Part shown: piece by piece, positions 34,318-43,523 of the stretch
How the letters are laid out: each line of letters starts with the position of its first letter
Position numbering within the stretch: position 1 is the first letter of the stretch
From: Actinoplanes sp. TBRC 11911
Lineage (GTDB): Bacteria > Actinomycetota > Actinomycetes > Mycobacteriales > Micromonosporaceae
Direction: 5' to 3'
NCBI RefSeq assembly: GCF_012933445.1
Contig: NZ_JABBNC010000010.1
Span: 124,001-188,000, forward strand
Length of the DNA: 64,000 nucleotides
Program-made: the position numbers and the translations under genes
Notes under the pieces: generated by a model
The model's database searches: none
What the model was told of the DNA's origin: nothing
The model's input: only the letters and a program-made list of their open reading frames with translations

Positions 34318-35328
34318 GTGACGACTGCAGAGACGATTCGGCTGACCCAGTACGCGCACGGCGGCGGCTGTGCCTGCAAGATCCCGCCCGGGGAGCTGGA
34401 GACGGTGGTGTCCGGGCTGATCGGCGCCGAGCTGCCGCAGGGGCCCGGCGAGCTGCTGGTGGGTCTCGACGACGGGGACGACGCGGCGGTCGTGCGGATC
34501 CGCAACGGCACGGCGATCGTCGCCACGGCGGATTTCTTCACCCCGGTGGTCGACGACGCGTACGACTGGGGTCGCATCGCCGTGGCCAACGCCCTTTCCG
34601 ACGTGTACGCCATGGGCGGCGAACCGGTGGTGGGGGTGAACCTGCTGTCCTGGCCGCGGGACGTGCTGCCGATGGAGCTGGCCGCCGAGGTGCTGCGCGG
34701 CGGGCTGGCGGTGGCGCGGGAGGCCGGCTGTCACGTCGCGGGCGGGCACAGCGTCGACGACCCGGAACCCAAGTACGGCATGGCGGTCACCGGGGTCGCC
34801 GACCCCGCCACGCTGATGCGCAACGACGCCGGCCGCGCGGGCATGCCGCTGACGCTGACCAAGCCGCTGGGCATCGGCGTGCTCAACAGCAGGCACAAGT
34901 CGACCGGCGAGGTGTTCGAACAGGCGGTGGCGGCGATGTCGGCGCTCAACAAGGCCGCCTCGGAGGCCGCCCTCGCCGCCGGGATCGGCTGCGCCACCGA
35001 CGTCACCGGCTTCGGGCTGCTCGGGCATCTGCACAAGCTGGCCCGGGCCAGCGGCGTGACCGCCCGGATCGACGCGGCCGCGGTCCCCTACCTGGACGGC
35101 GCCCGTACCGCGCTGGCGGACGGTTTCGTCAGCGGCGGCACCCGCCGCAACCTCGACTGGGTGCGCCCGCACCTCGACCCGGGCACCGCGGACGAGGGCG
35201 AATTACTGCTGCTGGCCGACGCGCAGACCTCGGGCGGGCTGCTGGTGGCGGGCGAGCTGCCCGGCCATCCGGTGGTGGGTGAGCTGGTGCCCGCCCGGTC
35301 CGGCGGCGTGACCCTGGAGGTGCGGTGA
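34318..35328 (+). CDS. selD: Selenophosphate synthetase (selenide, water dikinase)
   Basis: 336 residues from GTG at 34318, which aligns with the usual N-terminus (IRLTQYAHGGGCACK). It makes selenophosphate from selenide and ATP. Catalytic Cys18 and Lys21 are in GGGCACK; this is the cysteine form, not a selenoprotein. Other landmarks: ATADFFTPVVDDAYDWGRIAVANALSDVYAMGG (metal and ATP), AGGHSVDDPEPKYG, TDVTGFGLLGHL. Its TGA overlaps the ATG of trmO (TGATG), so both are cotranslated. Supplies selenium to SelA. Confidence 0.96.
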   Translation: MTTAETIRLTQYAHGGGCACKIPPGELETVVSGLIGAELPQGPGELLVGLDDGDDAAVVRIRNGTAIVATADFFTPVVDDAYDWGRIAVANALSDVYAMGGEPVVGVNLLSWPRDVLPMELAAEVLRGGLAVAREAGCHVAGGHSVDDPEPKYGMAVTGVADPATLMRNDAGRAGMPLTLTKPLGIGVLNSRHKSTGEVFEQAVAAMSALNKAASEAALAAGIGCATDVTGFGLLGHLHKLARASGVTARIDAAAVPYLDGARTALADGFVSGGTRRNLDWVRPHLDPGTADEGELLLLADAQTSGGLLVAGELPGHPVVGELVPARSGGVTLEVR

Positions 35329-35720
35329 TGGAGCTCGTCGAGATCGGGCGCGTCGAGTCGCCGCTGACGGACCGGGCTGCCGCGCCCAAGCAGGGTGACG
35401 AGGGTGCGCCCGAGGCGTGGCTGCAATTCCATCAGCCGTACGCCGAGGGCCTGCGCGACATCATCGAGTGGCAGGACATGCTGGTCATCACGTGGCTGGA
35501 CCGCGCCGTACGGGATGTGTTGTCGACGCGGCCGCGAGATGACCCGGACCGCCCGGAGACCGGGGTGTTCAGCACCCGCTCGCCGGACCGCCCGAATCCG
35601 CTGGGCCTGCACCGGGTGACCGTGCTGGAGATCGACGGCCTGCGGCTGCGGGTTTCCGGGCTGGAGGCGCTGGACGGGACGCCTATCGTGGACGTGAAGC
35701 CGTCGCTGGGGGAACGCTGA
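35328..35720 (+). CDS. trmO: TrmO/TsaA-family tRNA m6t6A37 methyltransferase
   Basis: 130 residues. Single YaeB/TsaA beta-barrel domain: IGRVESPLTDRAAAPKQGDEG, then DMLVITWLDRAVRDVLSTRPR, the SAM-binding GVFSTRSPDRPNPLGLHRVTVLEIDG and ALDGTPIVDVKP. Family members methylate t6A37 in tRNA(Thr). It is shorter than the E. coli enzyme, which carries an extra C-terminal domain. Overlaps selD by one base and the next gene by one base; why it travels with selD is unclear. Confidence 0.88.
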   Translation: MELVEIGRVESPLTDRAAAPKQGDEGAPEAWLQFHQPYAEGLRDIIEWQDMLVITWLDRAVRDVLSTRPRDDPDRPETGVFSTRSPDRPNPLGLHRVTVLEIDGLRLRVSGLEALDGTPIVDVKPSLGER

Positions 35721-36307
35721 TGGGCAAGACGTACGAAGCGATCTCGGGGCGGCTGCGCGACTTCATCGAGGCGCAGCCGATGTTCTTCACCGCCACCGCG
35801 CCGCTGACCGCGTCCGGCACGGTCAACCTGTCGCCCAAGGGGCTGACCGGGTCGTTCGTGGTTCTCGACGAGCTCACCGTGGCCTATCTGGATTTCGCCG
35901 GCAGTAACGCGGAGACCATCGCGCATCTGCGGGAGAACGGGCGGATCACGCTGATGTGGTGCGCGTTCCAGGGCCCGCCGAACATCGTGCGGGTGCACGG
36001 GCGCGGCGAGCCCGTGTTCCGCGACGATCCGCGCTGGGCCGGGCTGCTCGCACACTTCCCGTCGATCGACGCGTCGCTGCACGGGTTGCGGGCGATCATC
36101 GTCGTGCACGCCGAGCTGATCCGGGACACGTGCGGGTACGCCGTACCGCTGATGACCTATGACGGCGACCGTGACCTGCACGCCCGGCGGTTCGAGCGGG
36201 AGGACGACGAGTCACTCGGCGCGTACTTCGAGAAGAAGGAGCACGTGGCGACCAGTTTGGACGGTCTGCCGGGCCTGCCGCTGCCGCTGCCGCCGATGCG
36301 TTCCTAG
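35720..36307 (+). CDS. Pyridoxamine-5'-phosphate-oxidase-family flavoprotein
   Basis: 195 residues. Split-barrel flavin-binding fold: FFTATAPLTASGTVNLSPKG, VAYLDFAGSNAETIAHLRENGRITLMWCAF and IVRVHGRGEPV. The group binds FMN or F420 and is often of unknown substrate. Third gene of the selD-trmO unit through a TGATG overlap. C-terminus ends in a Pro/Leu run. No evidence that it takes part in selenium metabolism beyond position. Confidence 0.85.
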   Translation: MGKTYEAISGRLRDFIEAQPMFFTATAPLTASGTVNLSPKGLTGSFVVLDELTVAYLDFAGSNAETIAHLRENGRITLMWCAFQGPPNIVRVHGRGEPVFRDDPRWAGLLAHFPSIDASLHGLRAIIVVHAELIRDTCGYAVPLMTYDGDRDLHARRFEREDDESLGAYFEKKEHVATSLDGLPGLPLPLPPMRS

Positions 36308-36514
36308 AGAGGGTTTCCGGGTCGGGGTCCGAGTCCGCGTTGTTCCCAAGCCGGGCCGCGGCCGATCTCGATGCCGGACGGGCCGAGCAACCCGCAATAG
36401 TTCTGCGAGTCGCGGCCCGAGACTGGCATCCGCCGCCGACATGCCCGACGAGCCGCACATGTCTGCCGGTCGACGCGCAGCGTGCCTGGCGGGACGTGCT
36501 CCTCGTCCATCCAT

Positions 36515-36752
36515 CCCACTATGTGGCGATCCCGACCACATTCTGGATTTCGTCGAGACCTTGGAAACTTGCGCCCATATGCGAGCCATAACTCTCCAAG
36601 GTCTACGAAACGACAGAGAAGGTGGCCGACCAAAGGCGGATGAAAGCGGCGGAAAGGCGCTCCACTGTGGATGCCATTCTCACGTTGTGGACCCGCTGCC
36701 ACCATGTGGTCGCCAATCCCGCACAACGGACGCGCATCCCACATGATGGCGA
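36515..36752 (+). repeat. Dispersed hairpin/dyad element, copy E
   Basis: Dyads CCACTATGTGG and CCACATTCTGG (about 36516 and 36536), hairpin 36556-36604 (AGACCTTGGAAACTT and AACTCTCCAAGGTCT around a 20-nt loop), then CCACTGTGGA (about 36661), TCACGTTGTGGA, CCACCATGTGG, CCCGCACAACGGA and CCCACATGATGG on a 20-bp pitch. Linkers differ from copies C and D. Intergenic gap 36308-37045 otherwise holds only a gene relic and an operator. Confidence 0.88.
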
Positions 36753-36829
36753 TGCACGGCGACGGCGGGTGCCGACTGACGCGACCTGCCCGGCGAAGCG
36801 CGGCAATGCCCACCCCGCGCTGCGATCCC

Positions 36830-36965
36830 GGTCGCCGGCCACGGCGCGGCAGCCACCGCGGCGGCCGTGCGACCGGTGACGCGCGGACCTCGCGGTACAG
36901 GTGGGACTGGTCGGCGTAGCCGCTCTCGGCCGCGACCCGGGCTGGCGTGCGACCGGCTCCACCCG
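36830..36965 (-). pseudogene. Relic of an AraC-family regulator
   Basis: One frame reads RVAAESGYADQSHLYREVRA, a clear second helix-turn-helix of an AraC protein; the upstream piece (AIDARVEPVARQPG) is in another frame and nothing downstream continues the domain. Frame breaks and missing N-terminus mark it as a remnant. Confidence 0.5.
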
Positions 36966-37016
36966 CGCGTCGATGGCTGCCGGTCGTGGACGAATGTCGC
37001 TCGCGGGCACTAGCGG

Positions 37017-37043
37017 AAACAGGTTTGCTATGGAAACCTATTT
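37017..37043. promoter_or_regulatory. 27-bp palindromic operator before membrane protein/regulator pair
   Basis: AGGTTTGC (37021-37028) and GGAAACCT (37032-37039) around TAT, with AAAC/ATTT extensions: 10 of 12 positions are symmetric. It ends 2 bp before the ATG at 37046, covering the promoter. The winged-helix regulator encoded second in the operon is the obvious ligand. Confidence 0.65.
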
Positions 37044-37045
37044 GC

Positions 37046-37735
37046 ATGACCACCGAATCGGTGCCCACCGGCGACCCCCGCCGGCTCCTGTCCGACGTGC
37101 GCACCCTCGCCCATCGGGTGCGCCTCGACCAACGCCTCACCTGGGTCGCGCTGCTGGTTCTGGCCGCGGTGACCTTTGCCGGGATCCCCGTCGACTGGTT
37201 CGGCATGCGGGTGCACTGCCGGCCCGACGGCAGCTGCGAATTCGCGCGCCGGGGCGTGCTCTACTACTGGCCGGCCGCACTCCTGATCGCCTATGCCACC
37301 ATCGCGTTCTTCTACGTGCGGGCCGCGCGGGCGCGGGGCCTGGGTGCCCGGGTCCTGCCGTACGCGATCACCGGCGCCGTCACCACGGTCGTGTTCACCG
37401 CCGCGTGGGTGGCCGCCGCGCTGTACTTCCCGCGCCACCCGTTGCCGGACCAGCCGCTGCCGTACTGGGGGGTCGTGCTGGACCGGCTGCTCGCGCCGTG
37501 GGCCATGATCGGGGTCGCGCTGCTGGTGCTGGCCCGGCTGGAACGCAACGTCGCGCTGCTGCTGTTCGCCGCCGGCTACCTCGCGCTGGTGCTGCTGGTG
37601 CCGCCGATGAACGTGGCGTGGGGACCGCCCGGCTGGAACCTGCGGGCCGGGTTCGCGCTGCCGCAGATCGTCAACGGCGTCGTGCTCCTGCTCGGCGCGG
37701 CCGGCTTCGCGTTGGCCCGCCGGCGACACCGGTGA
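37046..37735 (+). CDS. Six-helix integral membrane protein, unknown
   Basis: 229 residues from ATG at 37046. After a cytoplasmic start there are about six transmembrane helices (LTWVALLVLAAVTFAGI, GVLYYWPAALLIAYATIAFFYV, VLPYAITGAVTTVVFTAAWVAAALYF, WAMIGVALLVLARL, VALLLFAAGYLALVLLV, IVNGVVLLLGAAGFALA). An extracytoplasmic loop has CRPDGSCEF. No family recognised. Its TGA overlaps the GTG of the regulator gene. Confidence 0.78.
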   Translation: MTTESVPTGDPRRLLSDVRTLAHRVRLDQRLTWVALLVLAAVTFAGIPVDWFGMRVHCRPDGSCEFARRGVLYYWPAALLIAYATIAFFYVRAARARGLGARVLPYAITGAVTTVVFTAAWVAAALYFPRHPLPDQPLPYWGVVLDRLLAPWAMIGVALLVLARLERNVALLLFAAGYLALVLLVPPMNVAWGPPGWNLRAGFALPQIVNGVVLLLGAAGFALARRRHR

Positions 37736-38178
37736 CCGCCGTGACCGACACCCCCGACCCGGACGCACAGCCGGCCAACGGCAAACCCGCCCCGGACGCG
37801 CACCCAGTTGACGACACACCCGGCCCGGACGCGCACCCGGTCGACGACGCACCCGACCCGGACGCGCACCCGGTCAACGGCCTCGACGACGTGGTGCACC
37901 AGCGGGTCCGCCTGGGCATCCTGACCATCGCCCACGAGGCACGCCAGGTCGAGTTCGGATACTTGCGCACCCAGCTGGAACTCACCGCCGGCAACCTGTC
38001 CAAGCATCTCGGCGTGCTGGAGGCGGCCGGCCTGGTCGAGGTCGAGAAGGGCTACGCCGGCCGGCGCCCGCGCACCTGGATCACGCTCACCGCGCCCGGC
38101 CGGACCGCGCTCGCCCAGGAGATCGAACGCCTGAAACTGCTCATCACACGAGTCGAGACCACGCCGGCGGAAAAATGA
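37732..38178 (+). CDS. Winged-helix regulator with N-terminal PDAHPVDD repeats
   Basis: 148 residues from GTG at 37732 (GTGA overlap with the membrane protein); GTG at 37741 is also possible. The C-terminal 95 residues are a winged helix of the DUF4364/MarR-like type (VRLGILTIAHEARQVEFGYLRTQLELTAGNLSKHLGVLEAAGLVEVEKGYAGRRPRTWITLTAPGRTAL). Ahead of it is an acidic tail of four 11-residue repeats (PDAHPVDDTPG) encoded by exact 33-bp steps at 37759, 37792, 37825 and 37858. Probably autoregulates through the operator at 37017. Confidence 0.85.
   Translation: MTAVTDTPDPDAQPANGKPAPDAHPVDDTPGPDAHPVDDAPDPDAHPVNGLDDVVHQRVRLGILTIAHEARQVEFGYLRTQLELTAGNLSKHLGVLEAAGLVEVEKGYAGRRPRTWITLTAPGRTALAQEIERLKLLITRVETTPAEK
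37759..37890. repeat. 33-bp in-frame tandem repeat
   Basis: Four units beginning CCGGACGC at 37759, 37792, 37825 and 37858, with substitutions mostly in the first and last. Encodes the acidic N-terminal tail of the regulator. Confidence 0.9.
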
Positions 38179-38289
38179 CGGTCACCCTCATCGCCGCGGA
38201 CGCGGGCCGGGCGGAGGGGCCCGGAAAGTTATCCACAGAACAGAAATGACGCGGTGCGACCCCCGGCGACCTGGACTATGGTCGATCTC

Positions 38290-41200
38290 GTGGGCGTCAA
38301 GACATGGATCGAGGGCTGGCCGGTCTACCGGCAGCTGACGGGCACCGACCCGCTGGGCCGGGGCGCGGCGGCGCAGTCACCGCGGTCCAAGGCGCTGAGC
38401 CCGCGCACCGAGGAGGCCGACTCGGTCGCCAAGTCGATCTGCCCGTATTGTGCGGTCGGCTGCGGCCAGCGGATCTTCGTGAAGGACGGCAAGGTCATCC
38501 AGATCGAGGGCGACCCGGACAGCCCGATCTCGCGCGGCCGCCTGTGCCCGAAGGGGTCGGCGAGCAAGAGTCTGGTCACCAGCGACCGCCGGGTGAACAA
38601 CGTGCTCTACCGCCGGCCGTACGGCACGGAGTGGGAGAGCCTCGATCTCGAGACGGCGATGGACATGATCGCCGACCGGGTCCTGACCGCCCGCAACCAG
38701 ACCTGGGAGGACAACGCCGAGGACGGCCGCCCCCTCAACCGCACGCTGGGCATCTCGAGCCTGGGCGGCGCGACGCTGGACAACGAAGAGAACTACATCA
38801 TCAAGAAGTTGTTCACGGCGATCGGCGCGCTCCAGATCGAGAACCAGGCGCGTATTTGACACTCCTCCACCGTCCCCGGTCTGGGGACCTCCTTCGGTCG
38901 TGGCGGCGCCACCACCTTCCAGCAGGATCTGGCCAACTCCGACTGCATCGTCATCATGGGCTCCAACATGGCGGAGGCCCATCCGGTGGGGTTCCAGTGG
39001 GTGGTCGAGGCGAAGCTGCGCGGCGCCAAGGTCATTCACATCGACCCGCGCTTCACGCGGACCAGCGCGCTGGCGCACACCTTCGTGCCGGTGCGCGCGG
39101 GCGCGGACATCGCCATCCTCGGCGGGGTGATCAACTACATCCTGACCAACGAGAAGGACTTCCGGGAGTATGTGCTGGCGTACACGAACGCGTCCACGCT
39201 CGTCAGCGAGGACTTCCGGGACACCGAGGACCTGGACGGCCTGTTCTCCGGCTACGACCCGGAGACGAATACGTACGACCAGTCCAGCTGGGCGTATCAG
39301 GGGCACGAGGAGGAGCTGGGCGGCACGACGCACACCGAGCGGGAGACCGCTGCCGGTCTGCAGCAGGAGTCGCACGGGCCGCCGATCCCCGGTGACGTGG
39401 CGCGCGACGACACCCTGCAGGACCCGCGCTGCGTCTACCAGGTGCTCAAGCGGCACTACGCGCGCTACACGCCTGAGGTTGTCGCGCAGATCTGCGGCGT
39501 ACCGGAAGAGAAGTTTTTGGAGGTCTGCGAGGCCTGGACGCGGAACTCGGGCCGGGAGCGCACGACCGCATTGGTCTACTCGGTCGGCTGGACGCAGCAC
39601 AGCGTCGGCGTGCAGTACATCCGCACCGGCGCGATCATCCAGTTGCTGCTGGGCAACATGGGGCGGCCGGGCGGTGGCGTAATGGCGTTGCGCGGGCACG
39701 CCAGCATCCAGGGCTCGACCGACATCCCGACGCTGTTCAACCTGCTGCCGGGCTACCTGCCGATGCCGACGTACGACCAGCACGAGACGTTCCGGGAGTG
39801 GGTCGACTCGATCCGCCATCCGGGGCAGAAGGGCTTCTGGGCCAACGCCGAGGCGTACGCGGTCAGTCTGTTGAAGTCGTATTTCGGCGACGCGGCGACC
39901 GCGGAGAACGACTGGGGGTACGGCTGGCTGCCCCGCATGACCGGCGACCACGGCACGTATCAGCAGGTCATGGACATGATCGACGGGAAGATCAAGGGCT
40001 ACTTCCTGCTCGGGCAGAACCCGGCGGTCGGGTCCGCGCACGGGCGGGCGCAGCGGCTCGGCATGGCGAACCTGGACTGGCTGGTGGTCCGCGACCCGTA
40101 CATGATCGAGAGCGCGACGTTCTGGAAGAGCGGCCCGGAGATCGCCACCGGCGAGATCAAGACCGAGGAGTGCCGGACCGAGGTCTTCTTCATGCCGGCC
40201 GCCTCGTACGCCGAGAAGGAGGGCACGTTCACCCAGACGCAGCGCATGCTGCAGTGGCGTGAGCAGGCCGTCGAACCGCCGGGCGACGCACGCAGCGAGC
40301 TGTGGTTCTTCTTCCACCTGGGCCGGCGCATCCGTGAGCGCCTGGCCGGCTCGACGCTGCCCCGCGACGAGGGCATCCTCAAGCTGGCCTGGGACTACCC
40401 GATGCACGGCGCGCGCGGCGACGAACCGGACGCCGCCGAGGTGCTCAAGGAGATCAACGGGTACGACCTGACCACCGGGCAGCTGCTCACCACGTTCAAC
40501 CAGATGAAACCCGACGGGTCCACCTCGGGCGGCTGCTGGATCTACACGGGCGTGTTCGCGGACGGGGTCAACCAGGCCGCGCGCCGCCGGCCCGGTCAGG
40601 AGCAGAGCTGGGTCGCCCCCGAGTGGGGCTGGGCGTGGCCGGCGAACCGGCGCATCCTCTACAACCGCGCGTCCGCCGATCCGGACGGGCGCCCGTGGTC
40701 GGAGCGCAAGGCGTACGTCTGGTGGGACACCGAGAACAACGAGTGGACCGGCCACGACGTGCCCGACTTCGAGAAGACGAAGCCGCCGTCCTACCGGCCG
40801 CCCGAGGACGCGACCGGGGTGCAGGCGATCTCCGGCGACGACGCCTTCATCATGCAGGGCGACGGGAAGGGCTGGCTGTACGCGCCGAGCGGGCTGATCG
40901 ACGGGCCGATGCCCACGCACTACGAGCCCGCCGAGTCACCGGCGCGTAATCCGCTCTACGGACAGCAGGCCAACCCGACCCGTAAGGTCTACGACCGGCC
41001 GGACAACCTGACCAACCCGAGCCCGCCGGAACGCCATTCCGAGATCTACCCGTACGTCTTCACCACCAGCCGTCTCACCGAGCACCACACGGCCGGCGGC
41101 ATGAGCAGGCAGCTGCCCTATCTGGCGGAGCTGCAGCCGGAGATGTTCGTGGAGGTCTCGCCGCAGCTGGCCGCGGAACGAGGCCTGCACCATCTGGGCT

Positions 41201-41559
41201 GGGCGCACGTCATCACCGCGCGCACCGCGATCGAGGCCCGGGTGCTGGTGACCGATCGGCTGGTCCCGCTGCGCATCGAGGACCGCACGATCCATCAGAT
41301 CTGGCTGCCCTACCACTGGGGCAACGAGGGCGTGGTGACCGGCGATTCGGCGAACGATCTGGTCGGCCTCGCGCTGGACCCGAACGTGCTGATCCAGGAG
41401 AGCAAGGTCGGCACCTGCGACATCCAGCCCGGCCGGCGGCCCATCGGTCCGGCGCTGCTGCGGTACGTTGCCGACTATCAGCAGCGGGCGGGCCTGGCCC
41501 CCGACCACCACACGCCGATCGTGACGACCAGCGAGGACGGGAACCATGGCGAGCAATAG
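38290..41559 (+). CDS. fdhA: Formate dehydrogenase alpha subunit, selenocysteine-containing
   Basis: 1089 residues including Sec190 encoded by the in-frame TGA at 38857-38859. The GTG at 38290 follows TATGGT by 7 nt, the leaderless pattern. N-terminus holds a 4Fe-4S site, Cys51, Cys54, Cys58 and Cys86, with the conserved Lys88 (RGRLCPKG). The Sec motif NQARI-U-HSSTVPGLGTSFGRG is that of molybdenum/tungsten bis-MGD formate dehydrogenases, where Sec ligates the metal. The frame is open through the TGA to 41559 with a molydopterin-binding C-terminus (GGMSRQLPYLAELQPEMFVEVSP). Oxidises formate to CO2; electrons go to the next subunit. No Tat signal is visible. Confidence 0.95.
38857..38892 (+). 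promoter_or_regulatory. UGA selenocysteine codon and bacterial SECIS hairpin
   Basis: After TGA (38857-38859), GTCCCC (38872-38877) pairs with GGGGAC (38883-38888) around the loop GGTCT. Apical GGUCU and the roughly 12-nt distance from the UGA are the same as in the E. coli fdhF SECIS that SelB recognises. Confidence 0.9.
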
Positions 41560-42553
41560 CCTCTTCGGTCCGATCGACCCGGCCACCGACGCCGGCTACG
41601 AGGCCGCGCCGCCGCGCATGGGGTTCTTCACCGACACCTCGGTCTGCATCGGCTGCAAGGCGTGCGAGGTGGCCTGCAAGGAATGGAACCTGGTCCCGGA
41701 CGACGGCTTCAACCTGCTCGGCCAGTCCTACGACAACACCGGCGGGCTGAGCGCGAACTCGTGGCGGCACGTGGCCTTCATCGAGCAGCCCGCACGGGCC
41801 CACACGACCATGCCGGCCGCGCCGCAGTCCAATGTGGCCGCCGCGCGCACCGACGTGCGGACCGGCACCGAGCCCGGGATCGGGCCCGCGGTCGACGCGC
41901 TCGCCGCCGCGGGCACGGCCGGCCCCGAGTTCCTCGGCATGCCGATGTCCGACCTGCCGGGCCGCTCCGGCGACGGGGAACGCACCGACTTCCGCTGGCT
42001 GATGATGTCGAATGTGTGCAAGCACTGCACGCACGCCGGATGCCTGGACGTCTGCCCGACCGGGTCGTTGTTCCGCACCGAGTTCGGCACGGTCGTGGTG
42101 CAGGAGGACATCTGCAACGGTTGCGGTTACTGCATTCCCGCTTGCCCGTACGGGGTGATCGATCGCCGCCAGGACGACGGCCGGGCCTGGAAGTGCACGC
42201 TGTGCTACGACCGCCTCGGCGACGGGCTGACCCCGGCCTGTGCGAAGGCGTGCCCGACCGAGTCGATCCAGTTCGGCGAGCTCGACGTGCTGCGCGAGCG
42301 CGCCGACGCCCGGCTGGCCACGTTGCAGGAGCAGGGCGAGACCACCGCCCGGCTGTACGGCGAGGACCAGGGCGACGGGGTCGGCGGCGACGGCGCGTTC
42401 TTCCTGCTGCTCGACGAGCCGGAGGTGTACGGGCTGCCGCCGGACCCGGAGGTGGCCACGAAGTATCTGCCGGACATGTGGAAACGAGCCGGGCTGGCCG
42501 CGCTGGGGATGGTGGCGTCCGCGGTCGTCGCGTTCGCGGGACGGCGTCGATGA
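41546..42553 (+). CDS. fdhB: Formate dehydrogenase iron-sulfur subunit
   Basis: 335 residues, starting inside the alpha gene's last codons (14-bp overlap). Four 4Fe-4S clusters: CIGCKACEVACKEWN near the start, CKHCTHAGCLDVCPTG, CNGCGYCIPACPYG and CTLCYDRLGDGLTPACAKACP. A C-terminal helix (GLAALGMVASAVVAFAG) anchors it in the membrane. It carries electrons from the molybdenum subunit to the NrfD-like protein. Confidence 0.95.
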   Translation: MASNSLFGPIDPATDAGYEAAPPRMGFFTDTSVCIGCKACEVACKEWNLVPDDGFNLLGQSYDNTGGLSANSWRHVAFIEQPARAHTTMPAAPQSNVAAARTDVRTGTEPGIGPAVDALAAAGTAGPEFLGMPMSDLPGRSGDGERTDFRWLMMSNVCKHCTHAGCLDVCPTGSLFRTEFGTVVVQEDICNGCGYCIPACPYGVIDRRQDDGRAWKCTLCYDRLGDGLTPACAKACPTESIQFGELDVLRERADARLATLQEQGETTARLYGEDQGDGVGGDGAFFLLLDEPEVYGLPPDPEVATKYLPDMWKRAGLAALGMVASAVVAFAGRRR

Positions 42554-43494
42554 GCCCCCGCGGCGGCGACCGGCCGATGGTGCCGAGGGCGCAGTTCCGG
42601 TCCTACTACGGCCGTCCGATCGTGCGGCCCGCACCGTGGCGCGAGGACGTCGCGGCGTACCTGTTCGCCGGTGGCCTGGCGGCGGGTTCGGCGCTGCTCG
42701 CGGCGGGCGGTCAGCTGACCGGCCGGCCGGCGATGCGTCGCGCGGGCCGGGCCGGCGCGATGGCCGGGACGCTCGCGAGCACGTACTTCCTGATCAACGA
42801 CCTCGGCCGCCCGCAACGGTTCTACCACATGCTGCGGGTGTTCAAGCCGACCTCGCCGATGTCGGTGGGCACGTGGGTGCTGTCCGCGTTCGGCGCGGCG
42901 GCGGGTGCGGCCGCGGTCGCCGAGGCGGCGCCGATGCTGCCCAGGCGTGGCACGCTCGGCCTCGCGCGCCGGGTGCTGCCGCCGGTGGGGTCGGCCGCCG
43001 GGTACGCGGCCGCCGGGCTCGCCCCGGCACTGGCGACCTATACGGCGGTGCTGCTGGCCGATACCGCGACGCCGAGCTGGCACGTGGCGTACCCGGAACT
43101 GCCTTTCGTCTTCGCCGGCAGCGCCCTCGCCTCCGGTGCGGGCGTCGGGCTGATCGCCGGGCCGGAGACGCCGGCCAAGCGGATGGCGGTGCTCGGCGGC
43201 GGGCTCGAACTGCTCGGCATGCACCAGATCGAGACCGGCAAGGGCGTGCTCAGCGAGCCCTACCACCAGGGCCGGGCGGGCCGGCTGCTGCGGACCGGGC
43301 GCGCGCTGACGCTGGCCGGGATGGCCGGTGCCGCGCTCGGCGGCCGCAGCCGCGTCGTGTCCGCGTTGTCCGGCCTGTCGCTGCTGACCGCGTCCGCGCT
43401 GATGCGGTTCGGCATCTTCGAAGCGGGCATGCATTCCGCGCGCGACCCGAAGTACACGGTGCTGCCGCAACGGGACCGCCTCGAGAATCCGTGA
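42550..43494 (+). CDS. NrfD/PsrC-type membrane subunit of formate dehydrogenase
   Basis: 314 residues from ATG at 42550 (ATGA overlap). Eight or so transmembrane helices with the NrfD pattern AAYLFAGGLAAGSALL, LINDLGRPQRFYHMLRVFKPTSPMSVGTW and the late GIFEAGMHSARDPKY. It replaces the haem gamma subunit of E. coli FdhN and probably hands electrons to menaquinone. Third gene of the operon. Confidence 0.92.
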   Translation: MSPRGGDRPMVPRAQFRSYYGRPIVRPAPWREDVAAYLFAGGLAAGSALLAAGGQLTGRPAMRRAGRAGAMAGTLASTYFLINDLGRPQRFYHMLRVFKPTSPMSVGTWVLSAFGAAAGAAAVAEAAPMLPRRGTLGLARRVLPPVGSAAGYAAAGLAPALATYTAVLLADTATPSWHVAYPELPFVFAGSALASGAGVGLIAGPETPAKRMAVLGGGLELLGMHQIETGKGVLSEPYHQGRAGRLLRTGRALTLAGMAGAALGGRSRVVSALSGLSLLTASALMRFGIFEAGMHSARDPKYTVLPQRDRLENP

Positions 43495-43523
43495 CCCGCC
43501 GCCGCCGGACTACTCTTGATGCC

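Noticed and set aside
38254..38859. Separate 201-residue truncated dehydrogenase gene
   Set aside because: The TGA is a selenocysteine codon: family motif continues in the same frame and a SECIS hairpin follows.
38377..40920. 847-codon minus-strand frame
   Set aside because: Mirror of the formate dehydrogenase gene; composition typical of antisense frames in high-GC DNA.
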